The notes under the pieces: model-generated
Database searches by the model: none
What the model was told of the DNA's origin: nothing
The model's input: the letters and a program-made list of their open reading frames with translations, nothing else
Shown here: positions 35,418 to 44,768 of the stretch, piece after piece
How positions within the stretch are numbered: position 1 is the stretch's first letter
How the letters are laid out: the number at the start of each line of letters is the position of its first letter
Made by a program: the position numbers and the translations under genes
Assembly (NCBI RefSeq): GCF_000264945.2
Contig: NZ_CP013070.1
Location: 124,001-188,000 of the forward strand
Origin: Sphingobium indicum B90A
Lineage (GTDB): Bacteria; Pseudomonadota; Alphaproteobacteria; Sphingomonadales; Sphingomonadaceae
Length of the DNA: 64,000 nucleotides
Direction of reading: 5' to 3'

Positions 35418-36386
35418 TCAGATCAGCGGGCGACCGCTGTTGCGATATTCGGGGCGGACCGCCGACTGGGGAAGGCCCGGCGCGTCGGCGGGCGGAGCGC
35501 CGGCGGTTCCGGCAAGGGGCAGAGCCGCGGAGGGCGGCGCGATAATGGGCGTCGCCACGGCCGGATCGAACATGGGGGGCTTCGCGGGCCATGCCGACCG
35601 GGCAGGCCCCGACTGCGTTTCCCGCCCCGAATAGGCAATGCGGAAAGCGGCGGCCGTGCCGCCTGCCCCGGCTGGACGGTAGAAGATATGCGCACCGATC
35701 ACCGCCACCGGCCGCATCGCCCCGGCCCATTCCGGCCGCACCGCCAGCGTATGGTAATAGGTGGCGAGGCCCACGGGCCGGTAGACCAAGCCGGACAGCG
35801 CCTGGGCGGCGATGCGGCGGGCGCGCGCCCATCCTTCCGCGCTCGCCATGCGCGCCATGGCGCCGTCGCAACTGAAGGTGAACTGGCAGCGATAGTCGGT
35901 GCGTTCAGACCCCTGATAGATGACGCCGCAGACGCTCCTGGGCCAGGCGGGGTTGCGGACGCGGTTCAGCACCACCTGCGCGACGGCGCGCTGGCCGTCC
36001 TCCGGCTCGTTCCCCGCCTCATAATAGATGGCGGACGTCAGGCAGTTGAGCGCCCGATAGCTGTCCAGCGCGGTCAGGCCGCGGAAGGCCATGGCGGGGG
36101 CGGCCTCCACGGCGTCGAGTCCCAGCACATGCTTGCTTTGCAGCGTCGCGGCGCCGGGCGCTGGATCGAAGGCGCCCTGCGCGAAGAAAAAGGCCGATCC
36201 GGGGAAATTCTCGCCCGGCTTCTCGGCGGGGTCATCCTGCGCCTGGGCGGCGGCCAGCATGTCGAGCGGCGCCGCCGTGATCAGGCGCGGCGCGGCGAGC
36301 GCGATCAGCGCCAACGCCGCGACGGCGCCGTGCCTCGCTCCCGCCCGCTGGCCCTTAAAAGCCCCATTTGCGCCGAAAATCCGCAT
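35418..36386 (-). CDS. SleB/CwlJ-type cell wall hydrolase
   Basis: Predicted peptidoglycan hydrolase (Hydrolase_2 family). A signal or membrane anchor (GAVAALALIALAAPRLITAA) is followed by a spacer and the hydrolase domain with NCLTSAIYYEAGNEPEDGQ, whose Glu is catalytic in the family, then AVAQVVLNRVRNPAWPRSVCGVIYQGS and CQFTFSCDG. The C-terminal third is Pro/Ala-rich and unordered. ATG 36386 has GAGGAG upstream, which decides the start over 36401. Divergent from cysK. Non-spore-forming bacteria use such enzymes in wall remodelling. Confidence 0.9.
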   Translation of the reverse strand: MRIFGANGAFKGQRAGARHGAVAALALIALAAPRLITAAPLDMLAAAQAQDDPAEKPGENFPGSAFFFAQGAFDPAPGAATLQSKHVLGLDAVEAAPAMAFRGLTALDSYRALNCLTSAIYYEAGNEPEDGQRAVAQVVLNRVRNPAWPRSVCGVIYQGSERTDYRCQFTFSCDGAMARMASAEGWARARRIAAQALSGLVYRPVGLATYYHTLAVRPEWAGAMRPVAVIGAHIFYRPAGAGGTAAAFRIAYSGRETQSGPARSAWPAKPPMFDPAVATPIIAPPSAALPLAGTAGAPPADAPGLPQSAVRPEYRNSGRPLI

Positions 36387-36560
36387 GTTGCCGCTCCTCA
36401 TAGGGGAAAAGCCTTGCCGGTTCCCCTGCGGAATCCGGCCTGTCCCGCTTTGAGACGGTGGGCAAGGCAATGCTTAACGAGCCTGACGACAATCCCGGCT
36501 TTCGCGCGCCCATCAATCCGTTGCTTGGCAAGCGCGTATCTGGTCCGCTATGCGGTGGCC

Positions 36561-37556
36561 ATGCTGGTTCAGAAAGATAGCCTCGCCCTGATTGGCAACA
36601 CGCCGTTGGTGCGCCTTGCCGGCCCTTCGGCGGAATCGGGTTGCGACATTTACGCCAAGTGCGAATTCGCCAATCCCGGCGCTTCGGTGAAGGATCGCGC
36701 GGCGCTGTTCATCGTCAACGATGCCGAGGAAAAGGGGCTGTTGAAGCCCGGCGGCACCATTGTCGAGGGGACGGCGGGCAATACCGGCATCGGCTTGGCG
36801 CTGGTGGCCAATGCCAAGGGGTACCGGACGATCATCGTCATGCCCGAGACGCAGAGCCGGGAGAAGATGGACACGCTGCGCGCCCTGGGGGCGGAACTGG
36901 TGACGGTGCCGGCGGCGCCCTATTCCAACCCCGGCCATTTCGTGCACACGTCCCGCCGCCTGGCCGAGGAGACGGAGGGCGCGATCTGGGCCAACCAGTT
37001 CGACAATATCGCCAACCGCAAGGCGCATATCATCGGCACGGCCGAAGAGATCTGGACCCAGATGGACGGGCAGATCGACGGCTTCACCTGCGCGGCGGGG
37101 ACCGGCGGGACGATTGCGGGCGTCGGCCTGGGGCTGAAGGCGCATGATGAGAATATCACCATCGCCTTGAGCGATCCGCATGGCGCGGCGCTCTATAATT
37201 ATTATGCCCATGGCGAGTTGAAGGCGGAAGGGTCTTCGGTGGCCGAGGGCATCGGGCAGGGGCGCGTCACCGCCAATCTGGAGGGCGCGCCGATCGATAC
37301 CCAGTTCCGCATTTCCGATGAGGAGGGGCTGCTCTGGGTGCGGCGTCTGCTGGCGGAGGAAGGGCTGTGCCTGGGCCTGTCGTCGGGCATCAATGTCGCG
37401 GGCGCGGTGGCGCTGGCGAAGCAGCTTGGGCCGGGCAAGCGGATCGCCACGATCTTGTGCGATACCGGATTCCGTTATCTTTCAACGCTCTACAATCGCG
37501 AATGGCTGGAATCGAAGGGCTTGACTGTCTTCCCCTGGCTCGCGCACACTCGTTGA
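36561..37556 (+). CDS. cysK: cysteine synthase
   Basis: PLP enzyme making cysteine from O-acetylserine and sulfide. The PLP lysine is Lys44 in GASVKDRAAL; VEGTAGNTGIGLA and the phosphate-binding loop CAAGTGGTIAGVG follow. 331 residues from ATG 36561. The frame remains open for about 1.2 kb upstream through the opposite strand of the SleB-like gene, an artefact of high GC. Confidence 0.94.
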   Translation: MLVQKDSLALIGNTPLVRLAGPSAESGCDIYAKCEFANPGASVKDRAALFIVNDAEEKGLLKPGGTIVEGTAGNTGIGLALVANAKGYRTIIVMPETQSREKMDTLRALGAELVTVPAAPYSNPGHFVHTSRRLAEETEGAIWANQFDNIANRKAHIIGTAEEIWTQMDGQIDGFTCAAGTGGTIAGVGLGLKAHDENITIALSDPHGAALYNYYAHGELKAEGSSVAEGIGQGRVTANLEGAPIDTQFRISDEEGLLWVRRLLAEEGLCLGLSSGINVAGAVALAKQLGPGKRIATILCDTGFRYLSTLYNREWLESKGLTVFPWLAHTR

Positions 37557-37598
37557 CTGCCGATACGGGTCTCGGCGGTAAAAGAAAAAGAGCGCTTC

Positions 37599-37904
37599 AT
37601 GGCTGAAACACCCCGCCAACAGGAAGGGTTGCAGCGTGTCCAGATCGGCCTCACCGGGCTGGCGGGCGTGGTGCTGCTCGTGGGTCTGGCGAATATCGTG
37701 ATCGACAAGGCGCGGATCGACGATCCGGCGGTCCCGCCGCCGACAGTGCCGACGCTGGACGTCAATGCCGTGTCGCCCAAGGAGCCGCTGGCGGAACTGG
37801 GCGTGCAGCCCGCGCCGGAACAGGCGCCGATCGTGCCGGACCTGCAACCGGACCCTAATCTCAAGAAACCCATGGACCGCGAGATTCCGCCGGCTTCGCG
37901 CTGA
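37599..37904 (+). CDS. 101-aa single-pass membrane protein
   Basis: No named family recognised. Short cytoplasmic N-terminus, one helix (QIGLTGLAGVVLLVGLANIV), then a Pro-rich extracytoplasmic tail (VPPPTVPTLDVN, PAPEQAPIVPDLQPDPNLKKP). The stop directly abuts the TTG of the next gene, so the two are probably translated together. Position just upstream of the dcw cluster hints at an envelope role, but that is inference. Confidence 0.75.
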   Translation: MAETPRQQEGLQRVQIGLTGLAGVVLLVGLANIVIDKARIDDPAVPPPTVPTLDVNAVSPKEPLAELGVQPAPEQAPIVPDLQPDPNLKKPMDREIPPASR

Positions 37905-39206
37905 TTGGCGGCGGCTTTGGCCTTGAGGGCTGCGTTTCGGACATTTTTGCTTCTGTTGGCGCCGATCCTGCTGGTGCTGTTCGGCGGGTTGCCCGCGCTG
38001 TTGCGCACGGGACAGGTGGATCCGCGTGGGTGGATGGTTCCGGCGTTGCTGCTGGTGCCGGCGACGGCTCTGCTGCGGGCGCGGCGGGGTGAGGGGGCGG
38101 CCTGGTGGGTAGGGGTGGGAACGGTCGGGACAGTGCTGTCCTGTGCATTTCTGGCAACGTGGCGAGTGCCGGGATTGGTATCGGTGGCTTGGCTGCTCGC
38201 TGGGGTTCTGGCGGCGACAGTTGCGGGATTGATGTTCCGTGTTCCTGCGAAGGCAGGAACCCAGTTCAAATGGTCGGACTGGGTTCCTGCCTTCGCAGGA
38301 ACACGGCAGATGGCGGGACTGGGGTTCGCGCTTCTCGCCTTGGCGATTAGCTGGTTTGCGCGAGAGCATCGCATTGAACCCTCGCCGGGGAAGCGAGCAG
38401 AGCTGGAGGTCATCAGCGGCCTGCCGTTATTCTGGCGGGAAAATGGCGTAAAAGCTGACGCGCCGATCATCACGGTCCTGCGCCAGCGCTTCGATGTGCG
38501 GCCTGTCGACAGTCCGCTGGCTCTCGAAAAGGGCGGCGCCGGAATGCTGCTGCTTGCCCAGCCACGCGCTTTTTCCCTGGACGAGCAGGTTGCTCTCGAC
38601 GCCTGGATCGGCAAGGGCGGCAAGGCGCTGATCCTGGCCGACCCGCAATTGCGTTGGCCGATGGACTGGCCGTTGGGGGACCGGCGCAGGCCGCCGGCGG
38701 TGACCCTGCTCGCCGCGATGATCGAATATTGGGGCGTGCGGATGACGCCGCCTTCTTCCGGCGAACAGCGCCATTTCCTGGGCGATGGGCGGGTGCTGAC
38801 CATTTATTCCGCCGCCGTTTTCGAGAATGCGGGGCCGGATTGCCGCATCGTCGGGCGCGGGCTGGCGGCGCGGTGCATGGTGGGGAAGGGCAGCGTGACC
38901 ATCGTCGCGGATGCCGACCTGATCGATGACCGGCTCTGGCTGGCGGATCCCGCCGCGCCGCTGGAGCCGGCGCAATGGACCGCCGATACGCCGCAATTCG
39001 TGGCGGAAGCGCTGGGCGCGCTGCTTCCGGCAGGACGGCGCTGGGTGCGGTCGGGCGAGGCGCTGGTCAACGCCCTCCGCTGGGCGGTGGTCGTCGGGAT
39101 TTTCTGGGCAGCCTTGGGAACGGTGCTTTTCCGGCGGCGCGCGGCGGCTCCTTCCGGCCTTTCTCCGCCACGGCCCGACCGGCCAGAGCCTGTTAAAGAA
39201 GGTTAA
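37905..39206 (+). CDS. GldG-like membrane protein with an in-frame palindromic insert
   Basis: 433 residues: N-terminal hydrophobic helices, an extracytoplasmic domain with GMLLLAQPRAFSLDEQVAL and DAWIGKGGKALILADPQL, which resembles the GldG/ABC_transp_aux fold, and a final helix (WAVVVGIFWAALGTVLFRRR). No ABC ATPase partner is adjacent. No ATG occurs near the start, so TTG 37905 or 37923 is used. Residues about 112-133 (FRVPAKAGTQ then WVPAFAGT) are encoded by a complete palindromic repeat lying in a loop between two membrane helices, and the frame is kept. Confidence 0.75.
   Translation: MAAALALRAAFRTFLLLLAPILLVLFGGLPALLRTGQVDPRGWMVPALLLVPATALLRARRGEGAAWWVGVGTVGTVLSCAFLATWRVPGLVSVAWLLAGVLAATVAGLMFRVPAKAGTQFKWSDWVPAFAGTRQMAGLGFALLALAISWFAREHRIEPSPGKRAELEVISGLPLFWRENGVKADAPIITVLRQRFDVRPVDSPLALEKGGAGMLLLAQPRAFSLDEQVALDAWIGKGGKALILADPQLRWPMDWPLGDRRRPPAVTLLAAMIEYWGVRMTPPSSGEQRHFLGDGRVLTIYSAAVFENAGPDCRIVGRGLAARCMVGKGSVTIVADADLIDDRLWLADPAAPLEPAQWTADTPQFVAEALGALLPAGRRWVRSGEALVNALRWAVVVGIFWAALGTVLFRRRAAAPSGLSPPRPDRPEPVKEG
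38241..38302. repeat. palindromic repeat, family C, inside a coding gene
   Basis: A perfect 25-bp inverted repeat (38241-38265 with 38278-38302, arm beginning GTTCCTGCGAAGGCAGGAAC) around a 12-nt loop. It is translated in frame within the GldG-like gene. A lone arm is at 5718-5742. Confidence 0.93.
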
Positions 39207-39225
39207 TTACCAGAACAAAACAGGA

Positions 39226-39251
39226 TTTCCCGGCTTTTCCCAAAATATCCC
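39226..39251 (-). promoter_or_regulatory. MraZ-type operator: three boxes at 10-bp spacing
   Basis: TTTCCC at 39226, TTTCCC at 39236 and TATCCC at 39246 read GGGAAA, GGGAAA and GGGATA on the minus strand, exactly one helical turn apart. MraZ is known to bind TGGGA-type direct repeats with a 5-nt spacer (10-bp period) upstream of its own gene. The boxes lie about 140 nt before mraZ. A TTAA-N6-TTAA sequence lies just upstream at 39193-39206. Confidence 0.72.
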
Positions 39252-39391
39252 TTTTCTTGAACCCCGCGGCTTGGTATTTGAAAGCCATAGGGGTTTGTCA
39301 GGCTTTGCTAGTCCTGTGAGCCGGTTCGCCTCTGCGCGAATCCGGCTGGCGACGGCCTGCGCCCTGGGAACAGAGGGGCAGCAGTCGAAAA

Positions 39392-39889
39392 GTGTCGGAC
39401 GTCATTCTCTACACGGGCAACGCGTTCAGCGTCGCGGACGGCAAGGGCCGTTTCGTGCTGCCCCTGGAGATGCGCCGGCAGGTCAAGCTGTCCAGCGGCA
39501 ATGAAACGCGGCTTTTCCTTTCGGTCCATGGCGGCAACCCCTGCGCCACGGCCTTTGGCGAATCGCACCGCCGCCACCTGTTCACCGAGGTCGAGGAACT
39601 GGCCCGCGAAGCGCGCGCCGCTGGCCGCGATTACGATGCCGATCTGGAACTGGAACGGCGGCTCGGCACTATCGAGGAAGTGAATTTCGACGAAGGCGGC
39701 CGTTTCGCCATGCACCCCGACATCAAGGATGAGTATGGCATCGCCGACGCCGTCTTCTTCTATGGCGTGGGTCGCTACATCCAGATCTGGAAGCCCGAAA
39801 CGCTGGTCGACAGCAAGGACCGGCCGGAACTGATCCGCAACAAGGTCCGCCGCTGGCTGGACCAGCGGGCGGCGGGAGAGGGCAAATGA
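39392..39889 (+). CDS. mraZ: transcriptional regulator MraZ
   Basis: First gene of the dcw cluster; a DNA-binding protein with two SpoVT/AbrB-like swapped hairpins, seen here as [19 protein letters not shown] and [17 protein letters not shown]. It represses its own operon in E. coli. 165 residues, divergent in sequence but typical of sphingomonads. GTG start. Overlaps rsmH by 4 nt. Its probable operator is at 39226-39251. Confidence 0.9.
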   Translation: MSDVILYTGNAFSVADGKGRFVLPLEMRRQVKLSSGNETRLFLSVHGGNPCATAFGESHRRHLFTEVEELAREARAAGRDYDADLELERRLGTIEEVNFDEGGRFAMHPDIKDEYGIADAVFFYGVGRYIQIWKPETLVDSKDRPELIRNKVRRWLDQRAAGEGK

Positions 39890-40866
39890 GCGCTTCCCCC
39901 GACCATGCCCAAAGCCCTGAGCGCCACATTCCGGTGCTCATCGACGAAGTGCTCGACGCCCTCGCCATCAACCCCGGCGAGGTCCATGTCGACGGCACGT
40001 TCGGCGCGGGCGGCTATTCGGGCGCGATGGCGGACAGGGGGGCGAGGGTCTTCGCCTTCGACCGCGATCCCGATGCGATTCGCGAAGGACAGGCGCTGGC
40101 CGAGGAAAAGGGCGTCACGCTGATCGCTGGCGAATTTTCGCGGATGGAGCAATTGCTGGCGGAACGGGGCGTGACATCGGTTTCCGGCGTCACGCTGGAC
40201 ATCGGCGTGTCGTCCATGCAGCTCGACCGGCCGGAGCGGGGCTTTTCCTTCCAGGGCGACGGGCCGCTCGACATGACGATGAGCCGGAGCGGGATGAGCG
40301 CCGCCGATTTCCTGAACAATGCCCCTGAGCAGGAGATTGCCGACATCCTCTATCGCTATGGCGAGGAACCGCGCTCGCGCCGCGTGGCGAAGGCGATTGT
40401 CGAAGCGCGCCCGCTGGAACGTACCGGACAGTTGGCGAACGTCGTGCGCAAGGCGCTGGGCCACAAGCCGCATGACAAGAAGGATCCGGCCACCCGCACC
40501 TTCCAGGCGATCCGCATCCATGTGAATCGCGAACTGGAGGAACTGGAGCGCGGGCTGGAGGCGGCCGAGGCGATTCTGGAGGAGGGAGGCCGGTTGGCGG
40601 TCGTCACCTTCCACAGCCTGGAGGACCGCATCGTCAAGCAGTTCCTGCGCAACCGCAGCGGCAGCGAGGCGAGCGGTTCGCGTCACCTGCCCCAGCGCCA
40701 GTCCGGTCCCGCGCCGACCTTCGAAAGGCCCGCCAAGGCGGTGCGGCCCGGCATGGTGGAACTGGCGCGCAACCCCCGCTCCCGATCCGCCACGCTGCGC
40801 AGCGCCGTTCGCACGTCCGCCCCTGTTTCGTCCCTCCCGATCTCAACCAGGAATCTCCGCTCATGA
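39886..40866 (+). CDS. rsmH: 16S rRNA (cytosine(1402)-N4)-methyltransferase
   Basis: SAM-dependent enzyme adding the N4-methyl group to C1402, the same nucleotide methylated by RsmI earlier in this window. [36 protein letters not shown] and [19 protein letters not shown] are the family landmarks. 326 residues. Overlaps both neighbours by 4 nt. Confidence 0.96.
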   Translation: MSASPDHAQSPERHIPVLIDEVLDALAINPGEVHVDGTFGAGGYSGAMADRGARVFAFDRDPDAIREGQALAEEKGVTLIAGEFSRMEQLLAERGVTSVSGVTLDIGVSSMQLDRPERGFSFQGDGPLDMTMSRSGMSAADFLNNAPEQEIADILYRYGEEPRSRRVAKAIVEARPLERTGQLANVVRKALGHKPHDKKDPATRTFQAIRIHVNRELEELERGLEAAEAILEEGGRLAVVTFHSLEDRIVKQFLRNRSGSEASGSRHLPQRQSGPAPTFERPAKAVRPGMVELARNPRSRSATLRSAVRTSAPVSSLPISTRNLRS

Positions 40867-41516
40867 TCGCGGTCAAGAGATTGCAGAGCCTGATCTGGAT
40901 CCTGCTCGTCGCGCTGGGCGCGCTCGGCGCCTATATGGTGTCGCTGAAGGTCGCGACCGAGCGCAACGAATTGATGAAGGTGCGGGCGCAGATCGCGCGG
41001 GCGAAGGCCGACATCCGCTATCTGGAGACGGAGTTCGGCGCCAGGGCGAACATGCGGCAGCTTGAGCGCTGGAACCAGGACGATTTCCTGTATGCGACGC
41101 CCACCGCCCAGCAATATCTGGCGGGCGAGCGGGCGCTCGCGCATCTGGACGGGGTGCAGCCCAACGGGCCGGACTATGTCGCGCCGCCGGTGATGGTGGC
41201 GATGGTGCAGACCCCCGCCGACCTGCCGTCCGCGCCGCAGGCCGCCCCCGCCAGCCCGGCGCCGACGCAGATTCGCAGCGACATCGCCGTCATCAGGGAA
41301 GCGCATGCGGCGGACAATGTCGACAAGATCACCAAGGCCGCGCCGGTCAAGACGGCCAAGGAAAAGGCGAAGGACGACGCCGACACGACGAAGCCCAACC
41401 CCGTCGCCCGCCGCGCGGAGCGGATGGCGATGCTGGACGCGAAGCTGCTGGACGACAGCACGCTGGGCGACATCAGCGCCAAGGCGAAGCGCGAGCGCGC
41501 CAGGGGGGAGCGCTAG
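40863..41516 (+). CDS. ftsL: cell division protein FtsL (extended)
   Basis: Identified by position between rsmH and ftsI, one N-terminal membrane helix ([21 protein letters not shown]) and a following coiled coil ([26 protein letters not shown]). FtsL bridges FtsB/FtsQ to FtsWI. At 217 residues it is about twice the usual length: the extra C-terminal half is rich in Ala/Pro, Lys and charged residues ([16 protein letters not shown]) and should lie in the periplasm. Confidence 0.82.
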   Translation: MIAVKRLQSLIWILLVALGALGAYMVSLKVATERNELMKVRAQIARAKADIRYLETEFGARANMRQLERWNQDDFLYATPTAQQYLAGERALAHLDGVQPNGPDYVAPPVMVAMVQTPADLPSAPQAAPASPAPTQIRSDIAVIREAHAADNVDKITKAAPVKTAKEKAKDDADTTKPNPVARRAERMAMLDAKLLDDSTLGDISAKAKRERARGER

Positions 41517-43217
41517 ATGGCGACGATCATCGTTCAGCCGGGCGGCGCGAGGGCGGGCAAGCAGCGCGTCGACCTGACGGCGATCGCGCATAACCGCCTG
41601 ATGCTGCTGCTGATCCTGTTCATGGCGATCACGGCGGTGTTGATCCTGCGCCTGACCTGGGTAGGGGTCTTCGCCGGCAACGGGCGCGGCGGCGACGCGA
41701 TGGGCGGCCTTCCAGCGCGGGCGGACATCGTCGACCGCAACGGCGTGCCGCTGGCGCGCACCATGGACGCCTATTCGATTGCGGTGCGGCCGTCCAAGCT
41801 GATCGGTGATCCGTCCGAGCTGGCGCGCAAGCTGCACGAGATATTCCCCGACGAACCGGCGGCAACCTTCTACAAGAAGCTGACCGGGCGCGGCTGGGCC
41901 TATCTGCGCCGTCGCGCGCTGCCGGAAGAGGTGGCGGCCGTGAACGCCCTGGGCGAGATCGGCATCGAATTCCCGCGGGAGAAGGAACGGCTCTACCCGC
42001 AGCGCACCCTGGCGGCCCATGTCATGGGCTTTGCGCCCAATGCGGACGGCAAGGGCGGCATGGGCGTGGAAGCGGCGTTCAACGACCGGCTGACCGACGC
42101 GGCGATGCGCGGTCAGCCCTTCGCCATGTCCATCGACAGCCGGGTGCAGGGCGCGCTGGAGAGCGAATTATACGCGCAGCTCGTCCAGACCCGCGCCAAG
42201 GGCGCGGGCGGCGTGATATTGGACGCCAATAGCGGCGAAGTGATCGCCATGGCGTCGATTCCCGTCTTCGATCCCAACAAGCTGCAAAATTATGCGGGCA
42301 AGTCGTGCAGCGAATCGCCGCTCTGCAACCATATGGTGCAGGCGCGCTATGAACTGGGATCGGCGTTCAAGCCGCTGTCGATTGCCGCGGCGATGGATCG
42401 CGGCGTCGTCACCTCCATGTCGAAAACCTATGACGCGACGGCGCCGCTGGGCATTGCGGGTTTCCGGATCAAGGACGACCATCCGCTCGGCCGCTGGATC
42501 AACGTGCCGGAGATACTGGTGCACAGTTCCAACATCGGCACGGCGCGGATCGCCGACCAGATGGGCGCGGAGCCGTTGCAGCATCTTTTCCGGGAGTTGC
42601 ACTTCGACCAGCGCGCGCCGATCGAACTCAACGAACGGGCGGGCACGCTGTGGCCGGCCAATTGGGGGCGCATCACGACGCTCACTGTTTCCTACGGCCA
42701 TGGCATCGCCGTGACGCCTTTGCATCTCGCTTCGGCTTATGCGGCGCTGGTGAACGGCGGGCTGTGGCGGCCTGCCACGCTGCGCAAATTGAAGGCGGAA
42801 GAGGTGCCGGAGGGCCGCCGCGTCTTTTCCGCCGCGACCAGCGCGCGCATGCGCCAACTGTTGCGCATGATCGTGGCGGCGGGTACAGGTCGCAGCGCCG
42901 ACGCCAAGGGATACCGGGTGGGCGGCAAGACGGGTTCCGCCGAAAAGCCCCAAGAGGGCCGGTACAACAAGACTTCGCTGGTGACGACTTTCGCTTCTGC
43001 CTTCCCGATGGACAATCCGCGCTATGTGGTCCTCGTCACCATGGACGAGGCGACGGGCCAATATGGCCTGCGCACGGCCGCCTGGACAGCGGCGCCGGTG
43101 GTGAAGCGGGTGGTAGAGCGCACCGGGCCGATGCTGGGCGTGCTGCCCGACGAGCGGCGCGACGTCGACATTTCCGACCTCATGCCGCTGCTGCACGGCG
43201 ACAAGGAGAAAGAATAA
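41517..43217 (+). CDS. ftsI: septal peptidoglycan transpeptidase FtsI (PBP3)
   Basis: Class B penicillin-binding protein cross-linking septal murein. N-terminal membrane helix (MLLLILFMAITAVLILRL), dimerisation domain, and transpeptidase motifs SAFK (Ser282-Lys285), SSN (337-339) and KTG (471-473). 566 residues. Abuts ftsL and overlaps murE by one base (TAATG). Confidence 0.97.
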   Translation: MATIIVQPGGARAGKQRVDLTAIAHNRLMLLLILFMAITAVLILRLTWVGVFAGNGRGGDAMGGLPARADIVDRNGVPLARTMDAYSIAVRPSKLIGDPSELARKLHEIFPDEPAATFYKKLTGRGWAYLRRRALPEEVAAVNALGEIGIEFPREKERLYPQRTLAAHVMGFAPNADGKGGMGVEAAFNDRLTDAAMRGQPFAMSIDSRVQGALESELYAQLVQTRAKGAGGVILDANSGEVIAMASIPVFDPNKLQNYAGKSCSESPLCNHMVQARYELGSAFKPLSIAAAMDRGVVTSMSKTYDATAPLGIAGFRIKDDHPLGRWINVPEILVHSSNIGTARIADQMGAEPLQHLFRELHFDQRAPIELNERAGTLWPANWGRITTLTVSYGHGIAVTPLHLASAYAALVNGGLWRPATLRKLKAEEVPEGRRVFSAATSARMRQLLRMIVAAGTGRSADAKGYRVGGKTGSAEKPQEGRYNKTSLVTTFASAFPMDNPRYVVLVTMDEATGQYGLRTAAWTAAPVVKRVVERTGPMLGVLPDERRDVDISDLMPLLHGDKEKE

Positions 43218-44659
43218 TGCGCCTCGGGTCGCTGATCGAGGGGCTGGATGCAAAGCCCGATGCCGGGGCGTCGCTGGACGTTCCGGTGTCGGGCTTTGCG
43301 ATCGATAACCGGAAGGTGGCGCCGGGCACGGTGTTCGGCGCCTTCCAGGGAGCGCGGGTGAATGGCGAGGATTTCATCCCCGCCGCCGTGCAGGCCGGGG
43401 CGACGGCGGTTGTCGCCCGGCCGGAAGCCAGGGTCGAGGGCGCGATCCATATCGCGTCGGACAATCCGCGCCGCCTGTTCGCGCAGCTTGCCGCCCGCTA
43501 TTTCGTCCCATTTCCGGAGGTGACCGTTGCCGTCACCGGCACCAACGGCAAGACCTCCACGGTCGAACTGACCCGGCAGATCTGGCGGATGCTGGGGCAT
43601 AAATCCGCCTCCATCGGCACCTTGGGCGTCACCACGTCAGTCGACCAGGTATCGACGGGCCTCACCACGCCGGACATCGTGACCTTCCTCGCCAACATGT
43701 CGGGCCTGAAGCGCGAGGGCATCACCCATGCCGCGTTCGAGGCTTCGAGCCATGGCCTTGCCCAATATCGCACCGAAGGGCTGCCGGTTTCGGCGGCGGC
43801 CTTCACCAACCTGTCGCGCGATCATCTCGACTATCATGGCGACATGGACAGCTATTTCGAGGCCAAGATGCGCCTGTTCGACGAAGTGGTCGCTCCGCAG
43901 GGCGCCGCAGTCGTCTGGGCCGATGACGAGTGGTCGGACAAGGTCATCCAGCGGGCTACGAAGCGGGGGCTTCGTGTGCTGAGCGTCGGGGTGCAGGGGC
44001 AGGCATTGCGTCTTGCCAACCGCACCCCGACCCAGTTGGGCCAGACGCTGGACATCGAGGTCGAGGGCAAGAACTACAAGGTCAACCTGCCGCTGATCGG
44101 CGCTTATCAGGCGGCCAATGCGCTGACCGCCGCGGGTCTGGCGATCGCGGGCGGCGAGGATGCGGGCAAGGTTCTGGAACTGCTGGGCCGGGTGCAGCCC
44201 GTGCGCGGGCGGCTGGAGCGTGCCGTCATCACCAAGGCGGGGGCGCCGGTCTATGTCGACTATGCCCATACGCCCGATGGGTTGCGCGCCGCCATAGAGG
44301 CGCTGCGACCGCATACGCGGGGCCGGCTGATCGCGCTGTTCGGCGCTGGCGGGGATCGCGATGCGGGCAAGCGGCCGCAAATGGGCAAGGTGGCGGCTGA
44401 CCTCGCCGACCATGTGATCGTCACCGACGACAATCCCCGTTCGGAGGAGCCATCCGCCATCCGCGCCGCCGTGATGGCCGGCGCGCCGGGCGCGGAGGAG
44501 ATCGGCGGTCGCCGCGCCGCCATTGCCGCCGCCATCGCGCAGGCGGGCGCGGACGACATCGTCCTGCTCGCGGGCAAGGGGCATGAGCAGGGCCAGATCA
44601 TCGGGGACCGGGTGCTGCCCTTCGACGACGTGACGGTGGCGCGGGAATGCGCCGGATGA
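43217..44659 (+). CDS. murE: UDP-MurNAc-tripeptide synthetase (meso-diaminopimelate ligase)
   Basis: Mur ligase adding the third residue of the stem peptide. ATP-binding GTNGKTS is at residues 108-114, and the DNPR motif in TDDNPRSEEPS marks meso-diaminopimelate, rather than lysine, as substrate. 480 residues from ATG 43217; the same frame is open upstream inside ftsI but that is not coding. Confidence 0.97.
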   Translation: MRLGSLIEGLDAKPDAGASLDVPVSGFAIDNRKVAPGTVFGAFQGARVNGEDFIPAAVQAGATAVVARPEARVEGAIHIASDNPRRLFAQLAARYFVPFPEVTVAVTGTNGKTSTVELTRQIWRMLGHKSASIGTLGVTTSVDQVSTGLTTPDIVTFLANMSGLKREGITHAAFEASSHGLAQYRTEGLPVSAAAFTNLSRDHLDYHGDMDSYFEAKMRLFDEVVAPQGAAVVWADDEWSDKVIQRATKRGLRVLSVGVQGQALRLANRTPTQLGQTLDIEVEGKNYKVNLPLIGAYQAANALTAAGLAIAGGEDAGKVLELLGRVQPVRGRLERAVITKAGAPVYVDYAHTPDGLRAAIEALRPHTRGRLIALFGAGGDRDAGKRPQMGKVAADLADHVIVTDDNPRSEEPSAIRAAVMAGAPGAEEIGGRRAAIAAAIAQAGADDIVLLAGKGHEQGQIIGDRVLPFDDVTVARECAG

Positions 44660-44693
44660 TGCATTTTCCCGCCAGCCTTTCGCGTCTAGCCTT

Positions 44694-44753
44694 TCGACTA
44701 CCTGCCAAGGTCGAAGCGGTTATGCGCAGCGGTTCTCGACTTCGCTCGAACCG
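44694..44753. repeat. degenerate family A-like palindrome
   Basis: The 109-nt murE-murF gap contains TTCGACTACC, GGTCGAAGCGG and CGGTTCTCGACTTCGCTCG followed by AACCG, which share TTCGAC/GTCGAA pieces with family A but without a full-length match. Confidence 0.45.
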
Positions 44754-44768
44754 AATGGAGGGCGGTGA

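Noticed and set aside
35337..37556. A 739-codon open frame on the plus strand covering the SleB-like gene region and cysK
   Set aside because: Only the last 331 codons, from 36561, match cysteine synthase. The earlier part is the complement of the SleB-like gene and has Arg/Gly-rich nonsense composition typical of high-GC shadow frames.
42650..43216. Upstream extension of murE inside ftsI
   Set aside because: The frame is open, but the MurE family N-terminus (MRLGSLIEGL) begins at 43217 and the upstream translation is not protein-like.
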